Shown here one piece after another: positions 34,393 through 46,578 of a DNA stretch of 64,000 nt. The stretch is taken from positions 46,156 through 110,155 of the forward strand of contig FN648368.1 in assembly GCA_000310025.1 (NCBI GenBank). Direction: 5' to 3'. Under the pieces are notes generated by a model that had not been told where the DNA came from, did not search any database, and saw nothing but the letters and a program-made list of their open reading frames with translations. The stretch comes from Ectocarpus siliculosus (lineage: Eukaryota > Sar > Phaeophyceae > Ectocarpales > Ectocarpaceae). The number at the start of each line of letters is the position of its first letter. Position 1 is the stretch's first letter. A program made the position numbers and the translations under genes.

Positions 34393-34455
34393 ATGGGAGA
34401 GCGGATAGGGCAGAGAGAGAAAGGGGGGCGGGGGGGGAGGTGGGGGAGAGGAGGG
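34393..34455 (+). other. G-rich tract at the 3' end of the coiled-coil gene
   Basis: Several G-runs of 4-8 within 60 bp (GGGGGGCGGGGGGGGAGG, then GGGGG, then GGGG), able in principle to form a G-quadruplex on the plus strand. It begins ~16 bp past the stop codon of the minus-strand gene. Confidence 0.5.
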
Positions 34456-34470
34456 GAAATATTGACACGC

Positions 34471-37400
34471 TTAAGACGCTAACCTCGTAACGATGGCGGC
34501 CATCCTCTTCTCCAGATCCTTCCTGTCCGCCTTCTCCTCCAACAGGTTAAACACCTCGTCTCGGGTGATAGGCCCCGTCAGCGGGTTTCCTTCGCCGCTG
34601 CCCGTTCCCACAGAAGCCGCGGAAGAACGCCGTCTCTCTGTGCTGTTTCGTCGCTCTTGGCCCTGCAGTGAGGGATTGGTGCGAGCGTAAGGACGGACTG
34701 CTTGAGGGGTGGAGAGGACGTGGATGGACAGGCAGTCAAACAACGTGCTTCGACAAGGGTTCTATGATGACCAGAAGTCATGACTTGTGTGTTGATGCAC
34801 GTTGGTTAAATTTTCTATTTCACGACCGTTCGATTCTGCTTACTGTCGCTCCAACTTTCTACGGCCTAGCTGCTCTAGCTGAATGGCTCCGATCCGGGAC
34901 CTGCAGTGTTTCGCAAAAGAGGTTCAGCACGTCTTCCCCTCATGTTTGCTTAGACACAGGAGTTTCCTGAAGTTCGAAGACCAAAATGAGCATAGGAACA
35001 CTCGCTTTCGCCAGGATTTGAATTCTTCACCTAGCCTCTCGAAGGCTGCTCTCAAACTCGAAATAGACCACCGCGACGGGAAGATAAAGTTTCGCCTCTG
35101 GAATCGATAAAGTCCGGTTCATGTGTTGAGAGGCAACGTGGGTACATTAATGGTGATACAGCCAACCGTCAATAACACTCAACCAACGAGCCGGAACACG
35201 CAGACACCGGATCAGCCGACCCCCCACAGTGCGGAGCAAGATTATGTTGTCATGCCCACCAGTCGGCGGGAACAAATTGTTTTCGGACGGTGCGATGAGC
35301 GATCGAACAAACATCTGAAATTCTTTGACTATATCATCGCTGTTCTCGGGATTGAGAAGACGTGAAGAATAAACGAGGTCGTCATCAAGGCCAGCCCATG
35401 AACAGTCCAGGGCCCTTTGGGCATTATTTCGGAGTTTCTCATGAAGTAGAACTCTTGCTGTCTGCGCGAGGCACTCACGTTCAAGGATACCATGAACTGT
35501 TTCAGTTCCAAGAGCTCTCTCCGGTCCGCCTTGTTGGCACTCAGCTGCTCGATGACGTTCTGGAGATTGTTGGCTCGTTTCTGTCGTGCGCCGCAAGCAA
35601 AGAAGAAGGAGAGAAAGGTATAAAAAAACAATTTTCGAACGTCTGCAAAGCAACCCTCGGGATCGGGCCAGAGAAACTATGGATATCCCCTTCATAAAGG
35701 GTACAATCCGCTCACCGTCTGTCGAGGACCATACCCGCATTCACCAAACGGCTTGACTTGTACCCGGAGTCATGCCGAGCATGGGGTATGTACTAGAGGT
35801 TCTCTCGGTATCTACCACTGGTTTAACCTCAGGCAGGGGTCCTCAAGGGAGTGCACCCGATATGCGCGGCATCGTCGGCGTTGGAGGACGGGGCAGGGAA
35901 ATCTCGACGAGCACAAGAGTTATGAAACGGTCACGATGAGTACATGATCGGCTCCCTTGTGGTAAATCTCGACTCAATGTTGATGCGTGTGTAAAACGTG
36001 CTGGTTGGGCTGCCAGCCTTGCTGATCCTGTCCCCCCTCGGTCAACGAATGCGCCGCGCCGTGGCACACATCGTGCTGGAGCCTTGGTTAGCCACAAACA
36101 ACACATGAAGTTGTACTCCAACACCCTGGGGCTACGCCGATTACCTTGAACTCTTGCTCGTCCTGCTCCGTCGAGGACAAGGCCTTGTGCAAGTGGTTGA
36201 TGATCTCTTCGTACCGTGCTTCCACGTGTTCGTCCACGTACGCTGAGTGAACCATGCGGCGCAAGAGGGACATGGCATGTGGGAAACGCGACACGCGGAA
36301 TGGCCGGCGTTTTGGATACTTGTTCAACCTGTCGTCAGCTCCGTTTCACATGCCATGATCGTCTGGTGGCTACGAAAGACGCAATGGACAGCTCTTTAGT
36401 GTAGATTACATTTATTGAGACGTACTGGAGTGCCCTCTTTCTATCAAATGCACACTATGCTTGCTCCGAAAGTGGCTTTTGCTTACTCTGAAAGTCGTTG
36501 TTCGCCCTCCCCCCGTACGATGTTAATAGTAACCAAGGCAATCCCTTAAACTGCGTTCTGCAATGTTGGTAGACCCTAGTCTGTTTGCTTGAAAGCTCTT
36601 GAGCAGTTCCGTGACAACGCGACAGCAAGTCCATATTTTGGTAACGAGCGGAAAACAGCGGCAGCAGTAGCAACATCAACTCGATACTCTTCAAAATGAC
36701 ACCCTTTTCTCCTTGTGCCTCACATTTGTCTATCTTTGCCAACAGCTCTTGCTGGATGACGTCGAGCTGCTCGGCAATAGACGTCTGCCCTCTTCGTATC
36801 TCCCCTAGGTCGATGTCGTCGTTCTTTGCCAATTTCACCTGCACAAACCCAGGGGAGATATTGTCGACCGTCGTTCACGCCGAAGCACTAGGCGTCGACA
36901 CCACTTCGTCGCCACCATGCAAATCGTTTGAAAGCGCAGAAACGCTCGAAACTATTTGGGTTGGGGTTAGCAGTAGCGACCGCCTACGTCGATTAAAGCA
37001 TTTTTTTAACAGTATCGGAGACCTACAGCGGCACCTTCACACGTAACATGCCGCTGTGCAACAGATGAGCTTAACAATTGTCGTCGCATGTTTATCTGTA
37101 TCTGTATCGCGTTTTTTTTTCGACCTTGGCAAATCTAAGCGTTGAGGGTTTACCTGCATTTCCTCGATGTTCTCTCTATTGACACGTATTCCTTCTGCCA
37201 GCTGACCTTCCGCCTTCGCCAGGACCTCGCTCTGTTGTCGGAGGGCCTGTGGATTTGCACGTGCAACAAGGCAAGGAGTCGAGGTCGACCTGAGTCGAGG
37301 TGAAGGCTTGACATGATCTGCACGAGAGTGAAAATAGCGTACAAGGTGCTGCCTACGCCTGAAGCACGAAGCTCTCTGTTTTGTAAGTGGTGATACATGG

Positions 37401-39737
37401 CGGATACCTTGAGGGCCGCAAGACATGCGCGGGTAGCAGTCTTTCGTTTTCCACGCCAACATACTCCCGGAAGCAAGGCTACGTCAATGCAACCAATGCG
37501 GTAACCTTCGAGTGATCCATGACTAGAGCCGAGATAAGAAGATGCCGGGATCAAGGCCGACCAGGCAGAATGGCCTTGTCTTCGACCGCATGGCTGCACG
37601 CACTACCTTAGATTGCTCGTGGATCTTGACGTTGTACTCCGTCAGCGTGATCTGCAAGTTCTGGACCACCGTATTCAGGGGCATCGGCTCGCCCATATGG
37701 TCGGTGGTCACGTACACGTCATCCCCTGAGAGATTCGCAAAAGAGAGGACACAGCACGCACGTCAATTGCAGATAAAGCAAAGCACCTGTATAGGGAGTG
37801 AAACTACGACGCGAAACCAGGCAACCTGCAGAAAGAGTGTATCAAGGCAGGCCCTAGTCACCGAGCTCGTATTTAGTGTCGGAATGCTTTCTGTACAGAC
37901 AATTGGCAGCTTGACCGCATTCACAGGCTGCAAGCGGAGAATTTTTCCCCGTTCACCTGATATCTTGGTTAGCGCTTCCTCCAAGATTGAAACCCTCCCG
38001 GCCAATCGATCGATCTCTCCAAATCGTGCCTCGTGTGCCTTGAGCGTGGCCGTATGCGTCTCGAGCCTGCAGGAAATGATTTTCGATTAGCTGTCATCAT
38101 CACCGTGTTGTGCTGCATGCCACGAGTGAAAACGTGATGTAAGGGACTTTGTTCTATTTTAACGGTCTCCTAGGGGGACCGAGGGCCAGCCCTCAAGGCA
38201 GGTTTGCAAGTCGCACTGCAGTGTGTATCACCGCGGAAACTGCTGTATGCTCCCCCGGTATGTTTGTTTCACCAATGATGTTGCCGATATCGACGGGCAA
38301 ATAAGACTAGTGGCTGAGTCCCCTCTCACCATGGGGCATTTGGGGACGGGCTGGACGGGATATCAATGGAAATGCAGGAAGATGCTTGTTGCAATGCGTC
38401 CATGATAAACCCTCTACACCTTTGCAGCGGACGAGCGGTGCACGGGCCGCGTCCTCTCTTACCTGTGTTGCACGGAGACAATTTTCTCCTCGAGCTTCTT
38501 GGCGATATCGATAAGCTTCAAGGCCTCCTCGATTTTGCCCCGCATGTGCTGCATCTCTCCCTGCATTGCCGTGATTGTCCCTTCTGCTTTCTGAAGCTGA
38601 GTCTCCTGGGTGTTGATCTGATCAATCGCAACAACCAAACCGAGGACGAACCGTTGCTGTGACGTGTCCAGTGCGATTCACGTGTGAATTAACAGTGTGA
38701 ATGTAATAGCTGGAATTGCCTCAAACCGCTGTAAGGGTTGCATCACGAGAAATTACGGTCTTTGACTATCTACGTGATGAGGTGAAACACATGTTGCGAT
38801 TCTACGATCTAAGCACGACCAGGCACGGTGGATTTCTCGGACGACAGCGCATTGAATTGTCCTCGCTTCCCTTTCATGAGAGTCGCCGGTATCGGTCACC
38901 ATGGTCTCCGAGTCCAACACCTAAATGTCCCTGATACAGCTGTTAGAACAAGCTGCCTCTGCGATTCGCACTGCTGTACTACTTTGGACTAGAGGCAAGA
39001 CTCGAACCTACCTGTGGGGGCCGACCGCCACGCAGCCACATCTCGCACACTCGGCAAAGCGCAAAACACTGATTACGGCCGGCTACAGGGATTCATTCCG
39101 TGTTTCATTGAAAGTGACCAAGTCTCCTGACCTTGCCCACGAGCTTCTGGACTAAATCCTGGGTCCGCCGACTCCTGTCATCCAGGAGCATGAAGTTGGC
39201 GTTGGCTTCTCTCCGAAGCTGCCCAATGATGCGGTTCTGCTCTTTCAGGGCGAATACCATCACCTGATGGTGTCAAGTCGTTGCGAAACAACGACAGCAA
39301 CTTCAAACATAAGGGTCTCCGCGACGGAATAGGCTTCGACTTTGTGAATGCTGCCGGTATTGGCAACCTGTGTCATCGATTGCTCTCGACCCGGCGTGTT
39401 TCCTTGTTCAGCCTGGCTGCCGTGACAAAGTGCCACGCCACCAAAGTGCGTGAGGCATGGTCTCTTTTTGAATGTTGCAAAGGCATATTGTGTTCCAGCA
39501 AGTATTTCGCTCTCATAAAAAAGAAATTCCATGGTTCTACACATGCGTTTGCCTGGGTGCATGCACGGCTTCATGTGCATTTGTCCGGCTCGCCTTTTTC
39601 GACACTCGAGGCTTTTCCAGCATCTGTTTTCCCTCGAGCTCGTCGGCGATATGGTCAAGCATACCGTCCATATCATCCGTCTCCGGGCGCTCCTCTGGGT
39701 ACCCAGGCGGCTGCGTTATCAGCGTGGGCCCGTCCAT
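34471..39737 (-). CDS. Coiled-coil protein of unknown function, ten exons
   Basis: Exons 39737-39606, 39263-39132, 38617-38463, 38066-37957, 37725-37607, 37246-37154, 36838-36703, 36242-36145, 35580-35479 and 34662-34471. Every junction is GT-AG and all phases close, giving 422 aa. The protein begins MDGPTLITQPPGYPEERPET and is acidic at first. It is then almost wholly predicted helical with heptad-like Leu/Ile/Val spacing and many K/E/R/Q: for example IEEALKLIDIAKKLEEKI, LETHTATLKAHEARFGEIDR, LRQQSEVLAKAEGQLAEG and VIEQLSANKADRRELLELKQ. The C-terminal exon has a basic Ser/Arg linker followed by TRDEVFNLLEEKADRKDLEKR. There are no transmembrane or signal segments. The repeated 'KADRxxLE' pieces faintly recall ciliary coiled-coil proteins with DUF4795-type regions, but this is weak. 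Exon sizes are small (93-192 bp), introns 200-900 bp. Confidence 0.72.
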
Positions 39738-41058
39738 AGCTTCTAACGCCGAGCAGAGATCGAAACTTACTCAATACCTATCGCAGGAGGCGAGCTCCGG
39801 TCGCTTTCGTGTTTCGTCTGCTGTCGGCGTGTAGTGGGTGCACAGCAGTTCCCACTTCCACTGCAACACCTACCACCATACAAAATAGCGACTACTACTG
39901 TACCAAGCAACAGATGTCGCCGTAACTTCCCCTTAAGTACGCTACATAGCGATGGAAAGCCCGCGCGCGCGAGAGAGAAAGATAAAAGGGTCGAGTACAC
40001 GGCGATACGGCGGTACAACCTGACAGCTTCGGAACGGTACAGATTGTGCCGCATTGCTGGCCGTGTGGGGCTCCGCATAGGGAAGGATCACAAGCATAGG
40101 ACTACACCCCACAGTTTCGACTTGTGAGGGCCCCATCTGAGAACGACTGATGTTTGAGAAAATCAGAGAGACAAGCTCTTCTGTATCGCCGTTCTACTAC
40201 CACACTGCCGCGTGACAGAGATAAACATCCTTGTGGCCAATTCTTTCTGGAGTCAGCGTTTCTGCTGCTGTGCAAAGGCATCACTTTCCTACGGGTGAGC
40301 TGAGGGGTGTTATGGTTTGCGTCTCTCTCTAGCTCTCTCGTAATCGCAGAACACGCGGGTGAACCGAATTGGGCGGTGGCCGGCTGCTGTGTGTGCATAG
40401 CCGGCCTCTTGTGTACTCATGTACTGGCCACCCCAAGCTGTCACAGACCAATTCGCAATGGTGCACCCCTCCTGTGGCTGGTGCTCTTTCGTTTCGCGGT
40501 GTAGCGGGCTAGATGCCAAACACAACAAGAACTTTTTACCCGATTTATTACCGTCGCGCTGCTAAGGGAAGGACCCGCAAAAACACACCTGACGAGAGGA
40601 AGCACACAACACCCGCCGTACCCGCAGCAGGACACACCATGCCATAGCGGGTGCACCCTTGTTGCAACGTCGACCTAGCTTCCCTTGTAGGGATTGGAAC
40701 GTACTTGCGTATCTTTGCTCGCGTGCGGCGCTCGTGCTTGCATTGCTGTTGTCACGACCAAAGCTTTTCTGCCCGGCATCATCATCGATCCAAAAAATCC
40801 ACATGTACGCGCTCTAAACAGCTTGCAAACGTCCGCCCCCTCGTCATCATCACAGGCGTATCATGCTCCCGTTTCTGTGTACGTCCACGCACAGAACCTT
40901 AGCCAGACGTGCAGTCGTGGAGTTCAGCATCACCCCTTTCGGTCATGGCACACAGCAGTGTGCATAGAGGTAGTCCCGCATACGACCAGACTAAGCATCG
41001 CATTGACAATCCATATGTACAACAAACAGTAGTCTAGACGTGACTCTATCCATCTCTT

Positions 41059-41115
41059 ACATAATCGACCGCGCTAAACGGGCCGACCAATGAGAAGTGT
41101 GCACGCAGTAGTGAG
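41059..41115 (+). repeat. Repeat D, copy 1
   Basis: ATCGACCGCGCTAAACGGGCCGACCAATGAGAAG, closely matching 49831-49880 and 53548-53603. Confidence 0.55.
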
Positions 41116-41310
41116 CTTACTTTGTTCGTATGCGTACCGTAAGATGCGGAAAGATGGCACCCCCCCCTAGGCCTACAAAGCCCGGTTGCTCCACAACCAA
41201 GCTTGCATCAATACCAAAAGTGGTGGTATTGGAAACATCTAGTCGAGGGCTTTCCGTAGACAGACGTATCGGGCTATCTTCCGCACCCACTTTGTTACGG
41301 AGCAACCGAG

Positions 41311-41334
41311 GTTTGAAGGTCGGTCTCCGGGGGG
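41311..41334 (+). repeat. Shared 21-22 bp motif, copy 2
   Basis: GTTTGAAGGTCGGTCTCCGGGG, identical to the motif at 31235-31258, upstream of Sec24. Confidence 0.45.
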
Positions 41335-42065
41335 TGCCATCTCTTCGCCCTTTCTACGGTACTTGCTGGTGATGGTTCATGTATGGCAAGAGCGGTGCTG
41401 TTTTCCTCTTCTTTCGGGCTGATGCCCCCATGTACTGACAGCTGGCGGCTTTTTGTGCGTGATGTCCACTGATTTGACTGCCGCAGCTGCAGTATTAGTA
41501 GCACCGTCAAACGACGGCGTCGTGTCTGGTGTTAGCCAATAGCAATGGACGCGGCGTAATTTTTCGTGTTAGCCAAATAGTCTTGGACAAACAATTGGTA
41601 AGGGGTCAACACATCCGACACGAAAACACATCCTTGCTGAAATCGCACCGTCCTCAACGCTACAAGTAAAAGGTGCACCTGTTGCCACTCGAAGGCGTAG
41701 TCAGATTCAGCTTGGGGCGCCGCTGCGCTTGTCTTGCGTGTACACACCTGTAATGGCCGCGATTGGCGCACCGAAACTCGACCCGCGGGTCCATTTGGTC
41801 TCGATACGACTTGCCCTGGTGGAAGCAGTAGCTATTTAATGGCTCGTCTTCTCGCATTGAGTGCTGTGCTATGTTGCTTTGCTTGCTGCAATCGAACCTT
41901 CGGGCGCCATTTGAGTCGGCTTTATCCGGGTACCCATTTGTAAAGTACCCAACCCCCTCCCGCGCCACCCTCAACGGTCGCAACACCCCCCCCCACCTTC
42001 TGCGTCTTGCTGCCCCTGCTTTCTTGCACTGCTGCCAGGGACAGAGAGTGCGGTACTGCGAGTAG

Positions 42066-45000
42066 ATGTCGTACAACAACTTCGCTCCCCCGGCGGGGGG
42101 AATGCGCGGCGCCCCACCCCCGGGAGGTCCTAGCTACGGACAACCGCCGCCGCCGCCTGGCGGCCCGCCCTCGGGCACTACCTCGCTCGGTGGCCAGGTT
42201 CGTGACGTGCCGGTTTCTGTTGGGGGTGGTTTGGGTGGTTTCTTTGGGTTCGTTTTGTGAGCAGCTGCGTCTGGGCTACTATGTGATGCTTGTTTTTCTG
42301 TTTCGGGTGCCTCTCTCCAGCAATCCGTCTCTCACTCTGCGTCTCTCTTTCTCTCTCTTTGTTTGTGCTGTCTCCCTCCCTCGTCTCTCTCCCGTGCCCG
42401 AGTATGCCTACGTCCAAAGCACGTATTAAAAGGCATGTCCACTGCACGCCATCTCTTCCCACACCTACAGATTTCCATTCAAAAATGCGGTAGTCCCTAC
42501 CCCAAATCATCCTCTCAGACGCATCCCCAACCCTCAACCACCATATCTCATCTCAACCCCCCGCGATCCGCCCCTGCCACCCGTCGATGACAGCAGCAGC
42601 AGCAGCAGCAACAACAGCAGCAACCGATGTACGGGGGAGGAGGAAGCTACGCCCCCCCCACCTCCGGCCCAGGGGGTCGAACACCAGGAGCGGCTGGGCC
42701 CCCGGCCCAGCAATACGGGGGCTACGGCGGGGGCGGCGGCGGGGCTCCGCCGGGTGGGCCGCCCCCCCCCCAACAACCACCGGCGGCCGCGGCGGCGGCG
42801 ACGGCTGGGTTCGTAGGACAGCCGCCGTTTGGCGGAGGAGGAGGCCAGGCTTCCAACGGGGATGCGGATGGGGGCAACGCCTCCGCCGCCCATGTCGGGC
42901 CCCCCCATGGGAGGTCCCCCTCCGCAACAGCAGAAGCTGGCGCAGCAGGAGTCTCTTGGTGGCGGCGCCGGCGCCTCCGTCGAGCGGACGCGGAGCTCAG
43001 TTTTTTTTCGGTGGGCGGAGGGGTTGCCGCCCAGCCAACGCCGATGCAAGGTAGCGAAGACCGTCGGGGGGGGGGGGGGGGGGGCGAACGAAACACGTAC
43101 TGTTGCCTTATTTGTCGAGGAGGAGGAGGGGGGTTGTCGTGCGTGTAGGACATCAGAGGCGTTGTTTGCTTCGCTTCTCTTGACTCAAGTGCGGTGGCGC
43201 TCCCAGCGACGCGGAACGACAGACAACCAAACACCACTTTGTATGCCACTCTGCGTGAACTCGCTTGAGTGTCTTGGAAGGCTTTGCCGATGGTGTACAT
43301 TCCCCACGGCTGAATCTGACCGTGTCCAGTCTGTGATCCTTGTCGTTGATGCCGGTTCACTCTCCATCTTGCTCGAGTCTAGGCGCATTCCAGGTCCCTA
43401 GTTGGTGTGGTTTTCTGTGGTTGGGATTAATCAGCCTGGAAGAACGTACCGCTGCTGCGGTGCAGAACAGTGTATCGTCAATCGTCAAGCGCAGACATTG
43501 GTCGCCATCAGGAGAGAAGAAAGGGCCCCCCGGGCTATGTCCCCAAGACCCAACACCAAACCCCGCAGCAGATATCCCTCACCGAACCCAACCCACCCGC
43601 CCACCTTACACGCCTCTCTCTAACTCTGTTTGTGCATGGATCGTTTGTGACAAAATTCGATTGGATCGATCGGCAGGGAGGCCCTCCCACCGGCCCCCCA
43701 ATGGGCGCTGCACCGCCAGGCATGCCACCTCCGCCAACGAGCCAGGGCTTGGCCAATCAGATGGGACAGATGTTTCTGGGCCCGCCACCGAACGGCATGG
43801 GAGGTGAGCGTTCGGTCATTTCCTGGTCGTGTTTTTTGTTGTGACTTTGGTGTAACCGGCTTGGGGATGGCTCTTGTCGCACGGTAGTAGTAGCGCCGAA
43901 GGGTCCGAAGGGGGGCCTGCAGTAGTTTTTTTTTCTTGGGGGGGGGGGCTGCGTGCAGGGCCGCGGAGATAAAGGATTTTTGATTGTTTGATTGTACCGA
44001 GGGAGAGGTTGTTTGCGTGTGGCGTCTATGGAGCGGTGTGTTGTGCGCGCTTCGTTGGGGCGACAGTGCGGGTTATTGTTCGCCGGCCCGGTGCGTGGAG
44101 TGTGTGGTGATGGTGGATGTATGCATACGTTCGTCGTGGCTGTCGGTGGATTCGATGAAGTTTGCCGTGTCCGCAACGTTCTCTTCTGCGGGTGTTGCTG
44201 AGCAGCTGCAATGGAAACATCGCCACGCCTACGTTACGCCCACTGATGTCGTCGTATTCTTGATTCGCGCGCATCGCAGCATTCTTCGGACAATGAATCC
44301 TATCAGTACAATGCCCGTAACTACATACTGCTGTACGTCGCCCGTACCATCGCTTACCCTCCCCCCCCATGTCCATTCCCTCCGTCGGGACTCCACTCTC
44401 TGTCTTGTTTCCCACGACGGCAGCTCCACCACAGGGGGGTAGCATGATGGGGGCGCCGCCGAATGCCGCAAGTATGGGTGGCGGCCAAGGGGGGTATCAA
44501 GGCGGGATGGGGTACCGTCCGGGACAAGGAGGTAGGGTTTGGGGGGGGGGTAGAGTGCGGGGTGTCCTATTGGTCGCTTTTGGAGTTTTTTCGATTCAAG
44601 TATGCCTACGAACGTTTGGGCGATGACGTTTCATTTTGGCGGTTGTATATATGAGATCATAACCGAACTGGCACAGAGAAATGTAACCGTTGCGTCGGGT
44701 GCGCTTTTGTGACGGAGGGCGAGCGCACGGGCCAGAACCAAAGAGATAGTTTGCCACAGCATGGCGTAGGTGATTCTGACAAGGATATTGCTTGGAGCTA
44801 TACCGTGATCCTCAACGTATAGTTGCGGCGGTGATGCTCTGCGGTGCTGCTGTCGTTGTGGTGTGCGTATGGGAGCCTGGAGCCTGCCGCCGATGTTGTA
44901 GATTGTTGGCCAGGGGGTACTTTATTCCGCTCGGGGCTTTGCAGAGCAGGTCGACGCCGTCACGAACTCTCAACATGCGTGCAGCTTATTTCACAACTAA

Positions 45001-46530
45001 ACAGTGGTACTCTTTATCCCGGACGCGAGTGTCGGGTACGTGCACCAAGACCGCGGGTTGCGTTGTTGTGTGTGTGTATTCTCGTCTTGTGGACTCATTC
45101 CTTCCCGTGTTATTTCCTTCTTTTTCTTCGTTCCGCCCCCATGAGCTACCCAGCAGCAATGCTCCCTCCCTCACGCCCACTAGCGGTCATGCTCTCGCCA
45201 ACTTCCCACGGCATCTCGTTTCACTTCCCACCAAAAGTCCACGCCACCCCGAACACAGACAGGCACCCACTTTTTGTCATCTCGCTGTGCCCCCCCCCCC
45301 CCCCCCCCGGAAAAGGCCTAAGGTGAATAACCCCAAAAAAACCCCCACGAAACAACAACAGCGCCCCCCCNNNNNNNNNNNNNNNNNNNNNNNNNNNNNN
45401 NNNNNNNNNNNNNNNNNNNNNNNNNNNNNNNNNNNNNNNNNNNNNNNNNNNNNNNNNNNNNNNNNNNNNNACCCCAGACCCCCCCCCCATTTTTTAAAAT
45501 TTTTGCCCGGGGGTTTTTTTTTTCCCTGGGGGGTTTTAAAAACAAGGTGGAGCCCCCCAGAAATTTAAAAAAGGGGGGGGGTTTTTTTCAAAAAAAAAAA
45601 GGGTTTTTTTTTTCCCCGAGGGGGAGTTTGGGGAAGGGCCCCAAAAACCGGGGGGGGGGTTTTTGGGGGGGGTTTTTTTTTTTTGGGGAACCCTTCCCTC
45701 CCCGTTTTTTTTCTTTTTTTTTTTTTTTCCCCCCCCCAAAGAAAACCCAAAAAAAATTTTCCCTCCCCAACCCCCAAAGGGGGTAATTTTTTCCCAAATT
45801 TCCCCGGAATTTTTTTTTCCTTTCCCCCAAAAAGTCCCCCCCCCCCAAAAAAAAAAAGGGCCCCCTTTTTTTTTTTTTTCGGGGGCCCCCCCCCCCCCCC
45901 CCTCGGTACATGCCTTATGTTGATTATCTGGAAACGATCCACCACGACGCATCAGCAGCGCCCCCTCACGGAGGCGGCTACGGAGGCCAGCCGGCGGGCC
46001 CCGGCGCCCAGGCACCGGGCGGGGGGGGGGGTGGAGGCATGGGGGCGGCGACCGGCGCGCCTACCGGCAACCAGGCGCTGCTGCCGAGCATCAACGACAC
46101 CGACATGAGCATCCAGGCCGACCCCCGGGTGATGCGGATGACCGTCGGGGCGATCCCCAATTCTTCTTCGGCGCACTCTCAGGTATGGGGAGGCGATGGG
46201 TGCTGTCTTTCGGAGAGGGGGAGGGGGAGGCTAGTCATGTTTTGCATGCCTTAGGCGTAAGACCCTTGGCCAGAGGGGGGGGTTGGTACTCGAAGTTGAT
46301 TTGTCGCAGATGTTCTATGCCATTGACGCCGCGTCAAGAAGGGGCGCCGTTCCAGTGTTTATCGAGACGTCCATCGTTCGTGCGGTCCTGCCCTGCGTTA
46401 TGTCCGGATTTACTGGCGATCGAACGGGGTGCTGTTACGTCCTGCCCACGTGATGTGGCTCTCCTGCCGCGAAACAACGAAACCAATGCGTTGTCTCGCT
46501 CATGCCTTTTCGCCTCTGTAATTCTGGTGG

Positions 46531-46578
<48 letters not shown>

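Larger units (their letters stand above)
39738..42065. other. Divergent upstream region of the coiled-coil and Sec24 genes
   Basis: About 2.3 kb between divergent start codons. It contains one copy of repeat D (41059-41115) and a copy of the 22-bp motif (41311-41334). The ORFs are short and unrecognised. Both promoters should lie within it. Confidence 0.4.

Noticed and set aside
38990-39060. tRNA-like sequence on the minus strand (GTGGCTGCGTGGCGG ... GGTTCGAGTC)
   Set aside because: The internal boxes are suggestive, but no cloverleaf could be drawn and the 3' end does not pair.
45536-46015. ORFs on both strands in the homopolymer block after the second gap
   Set aside because: The sequence quality is visibly poor and the peptides are only Gly, Lys, Pro and Phe runs.
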